DNA of 64,000 nt from a virus, in the IMG/VR virus record IMGVR_UViG_3300032286_001304, positions 1 to 64,000 of that record; one strand, 5' to 3'. The notes under the pieces were generated by a model. The model was not told the DNA's origin. It made no database searches and saw only the letters and a list, made by a program, of their open reading frames with translations. Made by a program: the position numbers and the translations under genes. Shown piece by piece: positions 22,498 through 30,750 of this stretch (its first letter is position 1; each line of letters starts with the position of its first letter).

Positions 22498-22986
22498 TTA
22501 ATCTCTGTATTCAACTACCGGACTAAATTGAGTAGTTGCTAACTTGTCAAGCACCTTTTGCGCGTAATCAGGATATTTCCGTGCCATTTCCGCAATCGCA
22601 CTTAGATAAGCGTTGAAATTTTCACCATGAATAACCCAAGTAGAATCTAAATAAGTATCTAGAAACTCTTTATCACTAATAAGTTGAATTTCAGATGCAA
22701 AATAACGCAAATCCATACCTTCTAACAAATCACGCCAACCATTTCTTGGGTCATTTTCATTTTTCCAATGCATCAAACCAACTTTAATCTCATCATTATC
22801 ATCAAGAGTATATTTTATAGGTATGGGTATTGAATAGTTTTCTGGTTTCCAACCACCTAATTTTTCATAGTTGATTTTGAATAATCGTTCTTCATGATCT
22901 ATTCTTGCCATAAACTTTTTCGCTTCTTCTTCAGTATTAAATTGATACTGGTCAAACTGATATTTTATGATTTTTTTAATTTGCAT
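22498..22986 (-). CDS. Hypothetical protein, 162 aa
   Basis: Begins MQIKKIIKYQFDQYQFN. Residues 10-35 look like a strand plus helix (YQFNTEEEAKKFMARIDHEE), and the C-terminal third is helical (FNAYLSAIAEMARKYPDYAQKVL). Unrecognised; 4 nt before the macrodomain-like gene, so probably co-transcribed. Confidence 0.6.
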   Translation of the reverse strand: MQIKKIIKYQFDQYQFNTEEEAKKFMARIDHEERLFKINYEKLGGWKPENYSIPIPIKYTLDDNDEIKVGLMHWKNENDPRNGWRDLLEGMDLRYFASEIQLISDKEFLDTYLDSTWVIHGENFNAYLSAIAEMARKYPDYAQKVLDKLATTQFSPVVEYRD

Positions 22987-23017
22987 ATTAATTTTTATTT
23001 TTTATAAGTCATTACAA

Positions 23018-23440
23018 TCAAGAGAACATTTCTACTTTTTGACAAAATCTCTGATCATTATTCTGCAAATCGCAAATTAAACAATGTCTTTCTCGGTCAT
23101 AAGAAACTTTCCCGCGAACAGTATAATTACCTTTGTATTGAGCTGCGGCATATTTCGCAAATTCAATTAAATTATTTCTAACTTTATCACTCTCAATGTT
23201 TCGAGCAATCTTTAGTGTCGTTCGACAATTAGGAGAAATTGTAAGGCGACTATTGTTAGAAGTAGCTTCGGTAACTTCAATTCCATCAACTAAATTGAAA
23301 GAAAGTTTGTCAACTTGCGAGCGAAGTTTTGAAAATTCCCCATTAATGGAGTTTTGAATATGAAGAATTTCGTCATGAATTTTAGACCCACGCTCAAAAT
23401 TCTCTTTTAATTTATTTAGTTTTTCGTGAATGTATTGCAT
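23018..23440 (-). CDS. Hypothetical protein, 140 aa
   Basis: N-terminal 60 residues form an amphipathic, coiled-coil-like helix (YIHEKLNKLKENFERGSKI), then a beta region (NCRTTLKIARNIES) and Cys-containing end (HCLICDLQN). 3 nt from the nucleotidyltransferase gene. Unrecognised. Confidence 0.6.
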   Translation of the reverse strand: MQYIHEKLNKLKENFERGSKIHDEILHIQNSINGEFSKLRSQVDKLSFNLVDGIEVTEATSNNSRLTISPNCRTTLKIARNIESDKVRNNLIEFAKYAAAQYKGNYTVRGKVSYDRERHCLICDLQNNDQRFCQKVEMFS

Positions 23441-23443
23441 TTT

Positions 23444-24331
23444 TTAACTGTAAATTTTATCTAGTATTTCTTCCTTGATTCCATCTCTTACCTTATCAGG
23501 TAATGGCGATAAAGCAAGCATTTTTTTCGTTTCATTCATCGTTTCATCTAACTTCGCAAACAATTCTTCTCGCGGGAAAATGACCTTTTTATTTTTAACC
23601 TCTCGGAGAAATTTTGCTTCTTTCAATGGGAAAGTTAAATCTTGTTCTAATGCAATTTGTTGCAACTGATAGCATATCCTAAAGGAATGCGAAACGGATT
23701 TGGTGTCGAACTCCCCTTGTTGTGCCGCTCGCACTCTTTCGCCATATTCATCCTTAATGTTAATTAACGCAGAACGAAAATCTTTTAGTGTCGTGTTTTT
23801 TCTATATTTACGACTTAAAATAACATAAAATAACTCTTCTTTAAAAAAGAAATCATTTTCTGGCAAAGAAGCCCAAATATGTTCAATAGTTTGATTTCCA
23901 CGATATCCTAATGAATTCATGTAATCGTTAATATTCATTAGCAAATTATCTAAAACATTAACGCGCTCGGCTTTTACTGCGTATTTTGAGACAAGAGAGG
24001 AAGCAAATCCCAAAAACGCATCCATTCTTTTGGTTAAAAACTCTTTTCGATATTGCCTAATCAGCGGCCAATCGAATCCGGTTGAGAAATGATTTTCCAA
24101 AGGTGAGAAAAGTATTTCAATTGCAACAGGCTCGCCCTTGATTGCTAAATCCAAAAATTTTTGAACTGAATAATAAATTTCTTCATTAGCGGGTTCAATA
24201 ACATCTTTTATTTGTGCAAGATAACATTCACGCAATGTTGGTTTATAAATTCCACGAAAATCCCAGTCAGAGCTATCCGTATGGGTATGATACAGCCTAG
24301 ACCCAGTTAATACTTTACAAATAATATCCAT
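23444..24331 (-). CDS. Nucleotidyltransferase (COG3541-like)
   Basis: 295 aa. The N-terminus has the nucleotidyltransferase signature GSRLYHTHTDSSDWDFRGIY (residues 10-29; the G-S and D-x-D residues bind metal and NTP), followed by IEPANEEIYYSVQKFLDLA, the usual second motif in this phage-common family. The rest is helical. Members are predicted to add a nucleotide to RNA, protein or a small molecule; the true substrate is unknown. Confidence 0.75.
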   Translation of the reverse strand: MDIICKVLTGSRLYHTHTDSSDWDFRGIYKPTLRECYLAQIKDVIEPANEEIYYSVQKFLDLAIKGEPVAIEILFSPLENHFSTGFDWPLIRQYRKEFLTKRMDAFLGFASSLVSKYAVKAERVNVLDNLLMNINDYMNSLGYRGNQTIEHIWASLPENDFFFKEELFYVILSRKYRKNTTLKDFRSALINIKDEYGERVRAAQQGEFDTKSVSHSFRICYQLQQIALEQDLTFPLKEAKFLREVKNKKVIFPREELFAKLDETMNETKKMLALSPLPDKVRDGIKEEILDKIYS

Positions 24332-24336
24332 ATTAA

Positions 24337-24702
24337 TTATTCAAAGGCCCGTCCATCTATTTGGTTAAAATTTTTAATTTTCCTATATCTTTCTAAAACT
24401 TGCATTAATAAATTTTTATCAACGTGCCAATCTTCGTAGCCATCTTGGATAACACAACTACTTACTAAGTCTACCCAATCATCATCGGTCTTTGGATTTT
24501 TTGATTCCCATTTATCATACTCTTCTTTTAGTCCCTTTTCTAAAACATCTATCTCCTTATGATTAAGGATACCTGTGCAAAATGGGACTGCACCGTCGAA
24601 ATAGAACTTATTTTTCATGCTTCCCCAGTCTTTACCAGAAGCAAAACGAATAACACCGTTTATGTTTTTGTATGAGAAATCTTTAATTTTTACTCCGCTC
24701 AT
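24337..24702 (-). CDS. Hypothetical protein, 121 aa
   Basis: Begins MSGVKIKDFSYKNING. Acidic middle with Trp residues (EYDKWESKNPKTDDDWVDLV) and a helical end (QVLERYRKIKNFNQID). Five nt from each neighbour. Unrecognised. Confidence 0.6.
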   Translation of the reverse strand: MSGVKIKDFSYKNINGVIRFASGKDWGSMKNKFYFDGAVPFCTGILNHKEIDVLEKGLKEEYDKWESKNPKTDDDWVDLVSSCVIQDGYEDWHVDKNLLMQVLERYRKIKNFNQIDGRAFE

Positions 24703-24707
24703 TTTAA

Positions 24708-24926
24708 TTATTTATTAAATAAATGATCTGAATTCATCTGTTCAACCGTGATATTATTATTGCATTGGATTTTCCATTGACCCATGCTGTATAGAACAAC
24801 TACACGATTAATTCCCAAATCAATTGTTATCATTTCATGCCTATCAATAATAATATTTGCGTTATCATCAATATCCAACTTAAATTTTGGTTCATCGCCT
24901 AAAGAGGTTAATTGTTGAATAATCAT
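24708..24926 (-). CDS. Small hypothetical protein, 72 aa
   Basis: Beta-rich (ANIIIDRHEMITIDLGINRVVVLYSM...), ends VEQMNSDHLFNK. Four to five nt from both neighbours, so part of the same transcript. Unrecognised. Confidence 0.6.
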   Translation of the reverse strand: MIIQQLTSLGDEPKFKLDIDDNANIIIDRHEMITIDLGINRVVVLYSMGQWKIQCNNNITVEQMNSDHLFNK

Positions 24927-24930
24927 ATTA

Positions 24931-25143
24931 TTATGCGTTAATTTTTCTTTCTCTAGCTTGTTTATACCCTTCCAGTCTAATTTTACGATCTAAAACTTCT
25001 CGCCATGCAAAATGAAAATGCGAGCCTAGAACTTTTAAATCCTGTTCTAAACGCTCATAAAATTGTAATAAAATATCTAACTCAAAATCGGTTATTGAGT
25101 CGCCTATTAAAAATTTTTCATTAATATCAGTTAATAGTTTCAT
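24931..25143 (-). CDS. Small helical protein, 70 aa
   Basis: Begins MKLLTDINEKFLIGDS; mostly helical (FELDILLQFYERLEQDLKVL; REVLDRKIRLEGYKQ). ATGA overlap with the upstream YopX-like gene. Unrecognised. Confidence 0.6.
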   Translation of the reverse strand: MKLLTDINEKFLIGDSITDFELDILLQFYERLEQDLKVLGSHFHFAWREVLDRKIRLEGYKQARERKINA

Positions 25144-25502
25144 TTTAATAATTCTTTATTTTCAAATATATTTCCAACTACTTCCGAATATTTACATCTA
25201 TCATAGAGAGCATCAAAATACTTAAATCCGTTCTCCGACGACTCCTTTGTATGATATGAAACTTGCCATTCTCCGTTTGTAAATTGATATACTTGTTTAT
25301 ACTTTCCACCGTTTGCGATAGGATCTAAAAGAATATCACCATCGTAAATTTCTTTTCCATTTTTATCTTTTAATCCGGTGAATTGTTGCGGTGGGCTAAC
25401 CGAGCCATAAATTCCATGCGGATACCCTTCGTAAATATCAAAATAAATAAATGCTTTATCTATAAAAACATAGATGCGAAACTTTAATTCTCTTTGTTGC
25501 AT
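25140..25502 (-). CDS. YopX-like protein
   Basis: 120 aa with the YopX signature QFTGLKDKNGKEIYDGDILL (residues 40-59) and the start RELKFRIYV. YopX proteins are common in phages of many hosts; function unknown. A promoter 7-35 nt upstream puts the transcription start at or within 1-2 nt of the ATG, so the mRNA is predicted to be leaderless. Confidence 0.8.
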   Translation of the reverse strand: MQQRELKFRIYVFIDKAFIYFDIYEGYPHGIYGSVSPPQQFTGLKDKNGKEIYDGDILLDPIANGGKYKQVYQFTNGEWQVSYHTKESSENGFKYFDALYDRCKYSEVVGNIFENKELLK

Positions 25503-25508
25503 AACTAC

Positions 25509-25537
25509 ACATTATCACTCTTTCTCTTTGAAGTCAA
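25509..25537 (-). promoter_or_regulatory. Promoter giving a leaderless YopX transcript
   Basis: Minus strand TTGACT, 17 nt, TAATGT, then 6 nt to the ATG at 25502. Confidence 0.55.
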
Positions 25538-26057
25538 GGTAATTTTTCCAAGGCGCAACCATCTTCCAGTTACACGCTAATTGTTCATCCGCAATCTTAA
25601 CCATTAGCGGATTAGGTTTGGCAATATCTCTGCGCGATAAAACCAAACTTTTAGCATCCTGTTCATACCATTCGCCAAGTAAATAACATAAAATAATATA
25701 AGCTGCCGCTGTGCTACAGCTAATTCCGGCATAGCAACATACGGCTAGATTTATATTTTTACCCTTTTTAAGTAAACTTTCTATAACAACTCCGCTTTCA
25801 ATTATACTATTTATTAAATTAACATCCGGCATTTTATAACCAGTTTTTCTATGTGATTCTATAAATGTATCATGAACTTCGTGAGTTACAAAATACTTTA
25901 CATCACCCAGAATAGCACTAACATTATCGTATGTATATGGTTCTTTTTGGCCAGGATGATTAAATCCAATAAAATAGTTGATATTTTTATCTTTTATTTT
26001 TTCTAACTCATAGCGTCCACAGATATAAAATTTAAAATTAAAAGGAAGAATAGTCAT
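25515..26057 (-). CDS. Dual-specificity-phosphatase-like protein with altered active site
   Basis: 180 aa matching a family whose P-loop reads HCYAGxSRSTAAAY. Here it is CCYAGISCSTAAAY (residues 107-120): the preceding His and the phosphate-binding Arg are both replaced by Cys (C107 and C114), while the nucleophile Cys108 is kept. Without that Arg normal phosphatase activity is not expected; it may bind phosphorylated or nucleotide ligands, or act as a decoy. Its 3' end overlaps the promoter of the YopX-like gene. Confidence 0.65.
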   Translation of the reverse strand: MTILPFNFKFYICGRYELEKIKDKNINYFIGFNHPGQKEPYTYDNVSAILGDVKYFVTHEVHDTFIESHRKTGYKMPDVNLINSIIESGVVIESLLKKGKNINLAVCCYAGISCSTAAAYIILCYLLGEWYEQDAKSLVLSRRDIAKPNPLMVKIADEQLACNWKMVAPWKNYLDFKEKE

Positions 26058-26059
26058 GA

Positions 26060-26341
26060 TTATTCAGATATTTTTTTATTATGCAAATATTTATGTTTAT
26101 CCCAAAATTCTTTGCCGGTATAAAACTCATGCAATTTATTAACTTCCGGTGGAATAAAACTATCTAGAATTTTTCTATCAGATTCTTTTACAAGATAAGT
26201 ATCGCCAGTATTTAATTTTTCAATAATTGCACTAGTAATTCCCAACTGAGGTTGAATTTGTTTCGCGTGCCAGTATTCTTCTAGGATTACTAGTAAATTT
26301 GTAATAATGTGACGTTCTAATTGTGATAGTTCGATTTTCAT
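26060..26341 (-). CDS. Hypothetical protein, 93 aa
   Basis: Helical protein beginning MKIELSQLERHIITNLLVIL; conserved-looking C-terminal VNKLHEFYTGKEFWDKHK. First gene behind a strong promoter (26432-26460) with a leader of about 85 nt, the longest of any gene here. Two nt before the phosphatase-like gene. Unrecognised. Confidence 0.6.
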   Translation of the reverse strand: MKIELSQLERHIITNLLVILEEYWHAKQIQPQLGITSAIIEKLNTGDTYLVKESDRKILDSFIPPEVNKLHEFYTGKEFWDKHKYLHNKKISE

Positions 26342-26431
26342 GAAAAATATATATAAATTAATGATGATCTGTTATTTTAATATTCTTTTTATTCATGATT
26401 TGCTTGATTTTTGAGAAATCAACATAATCAC

Positions 26432-26460
26432 ACTATACATAGCTCCACGCATATAGTCAA
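26432..26460 (-). promoter_or_regulatory. Strong sigma70-like promoter with inverted repeat
   Basis: Minus strand TTGACT, 17 nt, TATAGT, near consensus. ACTATA and TATAGT form an inverted repeat spanning the spacer, a possible operator. The leader to 26341 is about 85 nt. Confidence 0.7.
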
Positions 26461-26498
26461 GATTTTTATAAAAAATAAGTCAAAAAGCATAATTTTAT

Positions 26499-26517
26499 GT
26501 GTAATACCATATATATG
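26499..26517 (+). promoter_or_regulatory. Shared 5' element of endonuclease genes (LAGLIDADG copy 1)
   Basis: GTGTAATACCATATATATG, ending in the start codon. Matches GTGTAATACAATATA at 28777 and GTGTAATCCATTGTATATG at 32573-32555. Confidence 0.45.
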
Positions 26518-27450
26518 AAAAGACCCAAAACGACACAAGATCAGATAAAATTTATTCTAGAAAATTATCCAGATAATGGAGCTATTTTTTGCAGCGAAAA
26601 AACTGGAATTCCTATAAGAAGGGTAAAAAAAATTTGTTATAAAGCTGGAGTAAAATTAACCAAGGAATCTAGGATAAAAATTCAAAGAAAATTACTCAAC
26701 CTTGCGCATAAACAACGAGAAATAAACAAAAATAATTTTGACTTATACGATGTGAATCCAGGTTTATTTATAAATCCAACAACTCCAGAAGTTGCTTATA
26801 TTTTAGGCTTACTATGGGCAGATGGATACATTAGAGAGGTTGGGTCAATTGCGATTGAAGCTGTAAAAAGTGATATAGATATTTTTTATCCTATTTTTTT
26901 AAAAACTGGAAGTTGGCTAATAAATTATAGAAATCGTTCCAACAGAAAACCACAGGGAAGAATTCATAAAAATAATATAATTATTGGAAAATTTTTAATT
27001 GAAAACGATTACACTTCTAAATCCACTGCATCAGCTTGTAAAATTCTTTCTAAAATTCCAGAACATCTTAAACATTATTGGTTTAGAGGGTTATTTGATG
27101 GAGATGGGTGCTTTTATATCAATCAAAAACAAAATCTAATTCAATTATCTATCGCAAGCTCTTTTGAGCAAGATTGGGGGTTTTGTGAAAAAATTATGGA
27201 AAAATTAAATATTAAATATACAATTAAGAGAAGTCAGCAACTACAAAAAGGAAAAATAAATAAATTTTCTGTTATAAGAGTAACAAATAGGAAAGGTATA
27301 AAGATATTTGGAGATTATATTTATAACAATTACGAAAACGACAAAATTGGTTTGCCTAGAAAATATAATAAATTTAAAGAAATAAAACAAATGATAGGGA
27401 CTAGTGATGGTCTGTCAAGTCCAACGAGCGACCGTTTAAATGCATCTTAA
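26515..27450 (+). CDS. LAGLIDADG homing endonuclease
   Basis: Start at 26515 (MKRPKTTQDQIKF), the ATG that closes the shared endonuclease leader. Residues 5-55 form a helix-turn-helix-like region. Two LAGLIDADG helices are present: AYILGLLWADGYI and HYWFRGLFDGDGCFY, each supplying an acidic residue, so it should act as a monomer with a pseudo-symmetric active site. Plus-strand in a minus-strand neighbourhood; its last 50 nt overlap the 3' end of the convergent phosphoesterase gene, so that its C-terminal tail is simply the antisense of that gene. Confidence 0.88.
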   Translation: MKRPKTTQDQIKFILENYPDNGAIFCSEKTGIPIRRVKKICYKAGVKLTKESRIKIQRKLLNLAHKQREINKNNFDLYDVNPGLFINPTTPEVAYILGLLWADGYIREVGSIAIEAVKSDIDIFYPIFLKTGSWLINYRNRSNRKPQGRIHKNNIIIGKFLIENDYTSKSTASACKILSKIPEHLKHYWFRGLFDGDGCFYINQKQNLIQLSIASSFEQDWGFCEKIMEKLNIKYTIKRSQQLQKGKINKFSVIRVTNRKGIKIFGDYIYNNYENDKIGLPRKYNKFKEIKQMIGTSDGLSSPTSDRLNAS

Positions 27451-28054
27451 CTTCTTTTAAGGAAACCGGCTCACCGAAAGACTCAACCCCTACATCTAAT
27501 CTAAAACCACGACCATTATTTTTATTTGTTAACTCGCAGTTTGAGTGGGTATGACCCGAAAGATGAATTGAATTTTTTGATTGATAATTATGTGAGATTA
27601 TCGGGTAGTGACAAAGCACTAGCATAGTAGAATTAATATTTACTTCTACATATTGTGGAAGAAAAACAATCTTTTTTCCCTTATGAATAAATGATAATGG
27701 GTAAACCTCATAATTTACATCACCAAATTGTTGTTTCAATTGGAAAAAATATGCCTGTCTTTGCCCGGAGGTGTGATTGCCCCAGAGTAGATGTAATTCT
27801 TTAAACTTTAATCTCTCAATTACTTTATAAAAATTTTCACCTGTGCCATCTGAAAATATAAAATCGCCAAGATGAAAAACGATTGATTCTTCATCGCATT
27901 TTGCGTTCCATCTTTCGATTAAAACTCTATTACTTTCCTCTATAGAGTTAAAACCCCTCCTTCCCCAGATAAATTCACGATCATGGGAGTGATGTAAGTC
28001 ACTTAAAAATAAAAACTTAGACTCATCACCGTTAAACTTTAATTCTTTAATCAT
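27401..28054 (-). CDS. Calcineurin-like metallophosphoesterase
   Basis: 217 aa with motifs FLSDLHHSH (D-x-H), FHLGDFIF, LLWGNHTS, LCHYPI and LSGHTHSN. It resembles small phage and bacterial phosphoesterases of unknown substrate. The 3' end overlaps the LAGLIDADG gene by 50 nt on the opposite strand, but the reading frame is intact. It lies just downstream of the polynucleotide kinase pair, so a nucleic-acid end-processing role is possible. Confidence 0.8.
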   Translation of the reverse strand: MIKELKFNGDESKFLFLSDLHHSHDREFIWGRRGFNSIEESNRVLIERWNAKCDEESIVFHLGDFIFSDGTGENFYKVIERLKFKELHLLWGNHTSGQRQAYFFQLKQQFGDVNYEVYPLSFIHKGKKIVFLPQYVEVNINSTMLVLCHYPIISHNYQSKNSIHLSGHTHSNCELTNKNNGRGFRLDVGVESFGEPVSLKEVKMHLNGRSLDLTDHH

Positions 28055-28055
28055 T

Positions 28056-28295
28056 TTAATTATTATCTAAGAATCTGATGGCATTACGGATATCCCAAGC
28101 TGAATGTAATGCTTCAAGCGACTTAGTAATAAGATCATCCTTAGTCATCTCAACGGTTTTCCCATGATTAGTTGTGAAGACTTTATATTGACCATGTTCA
28201 TCTTGTTCTACCCAGCCCTCATTATCCATATCCCATCCATCATGGAGAATACGAAAACGAAATACGGTTTTATTTTTATTATTATCCTCGCTCAT
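28056..28295 (-). CDS. Hypothetical protein, 79 aa
   Basis: Start at 28295 (MSEDNNKNKTVFRF), overlapping the end of the kinase gene by 14 nt. Asp/Gly/Trp-rich (HDGWDMDNEGWVEQDEHGQ), then a C-terminal helix (ALHSAWDIRNAIRFLDNN). One nt from the phosphoesterase gene. Unrecognised. Confidence 0.55.
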   Translation of the reverse strand: MSEDNNKNKTVFRFRILHDGWDMDNEGWVEQDEHGQYKVFTTNHGKTVEMTKDDLITKSLEALHSAWDIRNAIRFLDNN

Positions 28296-28740
28296 TCCAG
28301 TTAACATAAGTGATTTTGCCACCCTCGTCAAGCGGAATCGTGAAATTTTCGTGTTGGCGTTTGATTACGTCGATTGGAACCTTTCTTGCGCGTTTTTCAT
28401 TATTTAAAATACATTGTTCAAGAGGTGTCTTAAAAACAACCCACTCTTTATTGTAATTAAATGCGGTTGCAAGACGATTCCAAATCAAACGATTCTTTTT
28501 ATTATAATTAGTATTATCAATAATCAAATTATTTCCTAATGACATCAAATATGACGCCATGTGCTCTAAAGTTTGAAATACTTGGTAATTTTTATCTTGA
28601 TTAGACTCATCACCAGTCATTATCAAACGCATCTTATCTGCATTTAGATAAATGTATTGTGGATTATCTTGTAAAAATTTCTTAGCCCAAGTGCTTTTAC
28701 CTGCACCAGAAATACCCACTAAAAGAATTATATTAGACAT
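28282..28740 (-). CDS. Polynucleotide 5'-kinase (P-loop kinase domain)
   Basis: 152 aa with Walker A GISGAGKST (residues 9-17), the catalytic-Asp region LNADKMRLIMTGD, NLIIDNTNYNKKNR and the lid RARKVPIDVIKRQ, as in the kinase domain of T4 polynucleotide kinase. The 3'-phosphatase domain is absent; a separate phosphatase would have to supply it. With the RNA ligase 2 kb away it suggests repair of tRNAs cut by host anticodon nucleases. Confidence 0.82.
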   Translation of the reverse strand: MSNIILLVGISGAGKSTWAKKFLQDNPQYIYLNADKMRLIMTGDESNQDKNYQVFQTLEHMASYLMSLGNNLIIDNTNYNKKNRLIWNRLATAFNYNKEWVVFKTPLEQCILNNEKRARKVPIDVIKRQHENFTIPLDEGGKITYVNWNERG

Positions 28741-28776
28741 AGATTTTTAGTTTGAATTTATAAATAATGATTTTTA

Positions 28777-28802
28777 GTGTAATACAATATACATCCATCA
28801 TG
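28777..28802 (+). promoter_or_regulatory. Shared 5' element of endonuclease genes (LAGLIDADG copy 2)
   Basis: GTGTAATACAATATA then ACATCCATCATG, following TTTTTA as in the HNH copy. Confidence 0.45.
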
Positions 28803-29795
28803 AAAAAATTAAGCAAAAATATAAAAGCTGAAGAAATCGAATACCTAAAAAGTAATTATGGAAAAATATTTGGGAGCGAAATTTGCAAACAATTAAAATG
28901 GTCTTCATCAAAACTTGAAAGGGCTACGAGAGCACTTGGGCTAAAGAGTAAGTTGCAAAAAAGAAAAAATAATGCAAACATAGAACTAATTTCAAAATTA
29001 GAAGATCCAGAAATACTTTACATCTTGGGGTATATTTGGGCTGACGGATATATACAGAGAAAAAAGAAAATTAAAAATAATAAAAAAATAGATAACGATT
29101 TTTTATTTCAAATGGCAAAACTAACAATTGTTAGCGAAGATTTTAAAGATATAGAAAATTATTTTAGTAAATTTGGAAAATATTCAATAAAGCACGAAAA
29201 AAGAGGAGATTTTAAGCCGACTTCTACTTGGTTTCTATGCGATACTACGTTTTGTGAATGGTTATGTAAATTCAATTATCATGAAAAATCATTAAAGGGG
29301 CCAGAAAAAATATTAAATGCTATCCCAGAAAATCTTCGCCATTACTGGTGGAGAGGATATTTTGATGGTGATGGTCATATTATATTGGCTACCAATTTTA
29401 GATCTTCCGTTTCGATTTCTGCTAATTTTGATTATAACTGGAGTTTTTTAAATTTGTTCTTGAATGGTATTGATTTTAAAATTAATAAAATAACAAATAA
29501 AAAAGGTCACAAACACTCTATAGCTTCTTGTAATTCTTTTAAATCAAAAAAATTTTTAGACTATATTTACCAAAATGTAGAAAAAGATAATATAGGACTT
29601 AAAAGAAAACGAGAAAGGTATTTTTTGTCTAAGCAATATATTTTTAAAGATAAAAAAAATAAAAATAAATATGTATATTATGTAGAAAGGAGAAATAAAT
29701 GGTCACTTTCTATTAAAAAACTTGGTGTCCAAATTTTATTTGAAACAGAAGCAGAGGCCATAAAGAAAAGAGACGAAATTATAAATAATCTTTAA
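28800..29795 (+). CDS. LAGLIDADG homing endonuclease with AP2-like tail
   Basis: Start at 28800 (MKKLSKNIKAEEI). Helix-turn-helix-like N-terminus (residues 10-50), then LYILGYIWADGYI and HYWWRGYFDGDGHI, and a C-terminal KYVYYVERRNKWSLSIKK...FETEAEAIKKRDE segment resembling the AP2/integrase DNA-binding fold. Related in layout to the gene at 26515, so the two probably share ancestry. Inserted between the polynucleotide kinase gene and 29779-30747, whose last 17 nt it overlaps on the opposite strand. Confidence 0.88.
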   Translation: MKKLSKNIKAEEIEYLKSNYGKIFGSEICKQLKWSSSKLERATRALGLKSKLQKRKNNANIELISKLEDPEILYILGYIWADGYIQRKKKIKNNKKIDNDFLFQMAKLTIVSEDFKDIENYFSKFGKYSIKHEKRGDFKPTSTWFLCDTTFCEWLCKFNYHEKSLKGPEKILNAIPENLRHYWWRGYFDGDGHIILATNFRSSVSISANFDYNWSFLNLFLNGIDFKINKITNKKGHKHSIASCNSFKSKKFLDYIYQNVEKDNIGLKRKRERYFLSKQYIFKDKKNKNKYVYYVERRNKWSLSIKKLGVQILFETEAEAIKKRDEIINNL

Positions 29796-30747
29796 GTTTG
29801 ACATAAGACGAAAGAAGATCTTGATCTACCATAGAAAATAATCTTTCATAAATTGGACGAAAAACTCTTCCATCAATATCTGGTTCATTGATTAACTCAG
29901 AAATTTGTCTATGAATTTCTCTATCCAAATCACCTTCAATTTTAAATCCGCGTAGACCAATTTCTGCATAATCATAACCATCACTCCAGTCATTTCTATT
30001 TTGTTGTAAATAATGCGCGAGATACAAATATTTATCTTTTGAAAGAATCGCTTCAGTCATCTCATGAACATTAGGCATTCCATTTGGAAAAGTCAAGTCA
30101 TATTTCTTAATTAATTCAAGAAATAACTTAGTCTTTTCCGCTTCTTTCTTTTTCTTTTCCTCTTCTAATTCCTTTGCTCGTTCAGCCGCTTGACGCTTTT
30201 GCACCTGCTCTTCAACCTTTCTTTTGAACCCTGACCAGTCGGGCAGAGAAGGAGCGTAAACGCGACATTTTGATTTTAATTCGGTGACAAATTCGCAATC
30301 CATCCAATCAGGAATGGTTTTCCGCGATTTAGGATTTTTACAACGAGTTTCAATCCCCATTAGTTTGATCAAATCAATTAAACCATTGAACGAGGCAAGA
30401 TTATTCTTTGCGATTTCTAAATTTTCAGCATAGATCGCCTTATCTTTTTCCCAAATTTCATCAATAAGTTCAATTTTATCCACAAATTGATATGAGTCAT
30501 AAACTCCTTGCGATGCTTCGCGTAACTTTTCTTCTTTACGAATTCCCCAAATCGAGGTAGATTCATATTGGTATTCAAATTGGTAGGAGTAATAAAGATA
30601 AGATTTATATGGAATAATTTTCCAATCTTTTTGCGCTGCCGCTTTATATTTTTCCACTTCGTTAGCGGATTCAGTTATCGCGTCAAGCAAATAAGAAACT
30701 GCTAACTTTCCCTTATAGGAAAGTTTTTCATCATCGTATTGTTTCAT
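29779..30747 (-). CDS. Hypothetical protein with central coiled coil, 322 aa
   Basis: Tyr-rich N-terminal third, a charged coiled coil at about residues 185-215 (RAKELEEEKKKKEAEKTK), and a C-terminal helical domain. Located between the RNA ligase C-half (3 nt) and polynucleotide kinase, so it may belong to the RNA repair operon, but no family is recognised. Confidence 0.65.
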   Translation of the reverse strand: MKQYDDEKLSYKGKLAVSYLLDAITESANEVEKYKAAAQKDWKIIPYKSYLYYSYQFEYQYESTSIWGIRKEEKLREASQGVYDSYQFVDKIELIDEIWEKDKAIYAENLEIAKNNLASFNGLIDLIKLMGIETRCKNPKSRKTIPDWMDCEFVTELKSKCRVYAPSLPDWSGFKRKVEEQVQKRQAAERAKELEEEKKKKEAEKTKLFLELIKKYDLTFPNGMPNVHEMTEAILSKDKYLYLAHYLQQNRNDWSDGYDYAEIGLRGFKIEGDLDREIHRQISELINEPDIDGRVFRPIYERLFSMVDQDLLSSYVKLKDYL

Positions 30748-30750
30748 TTT

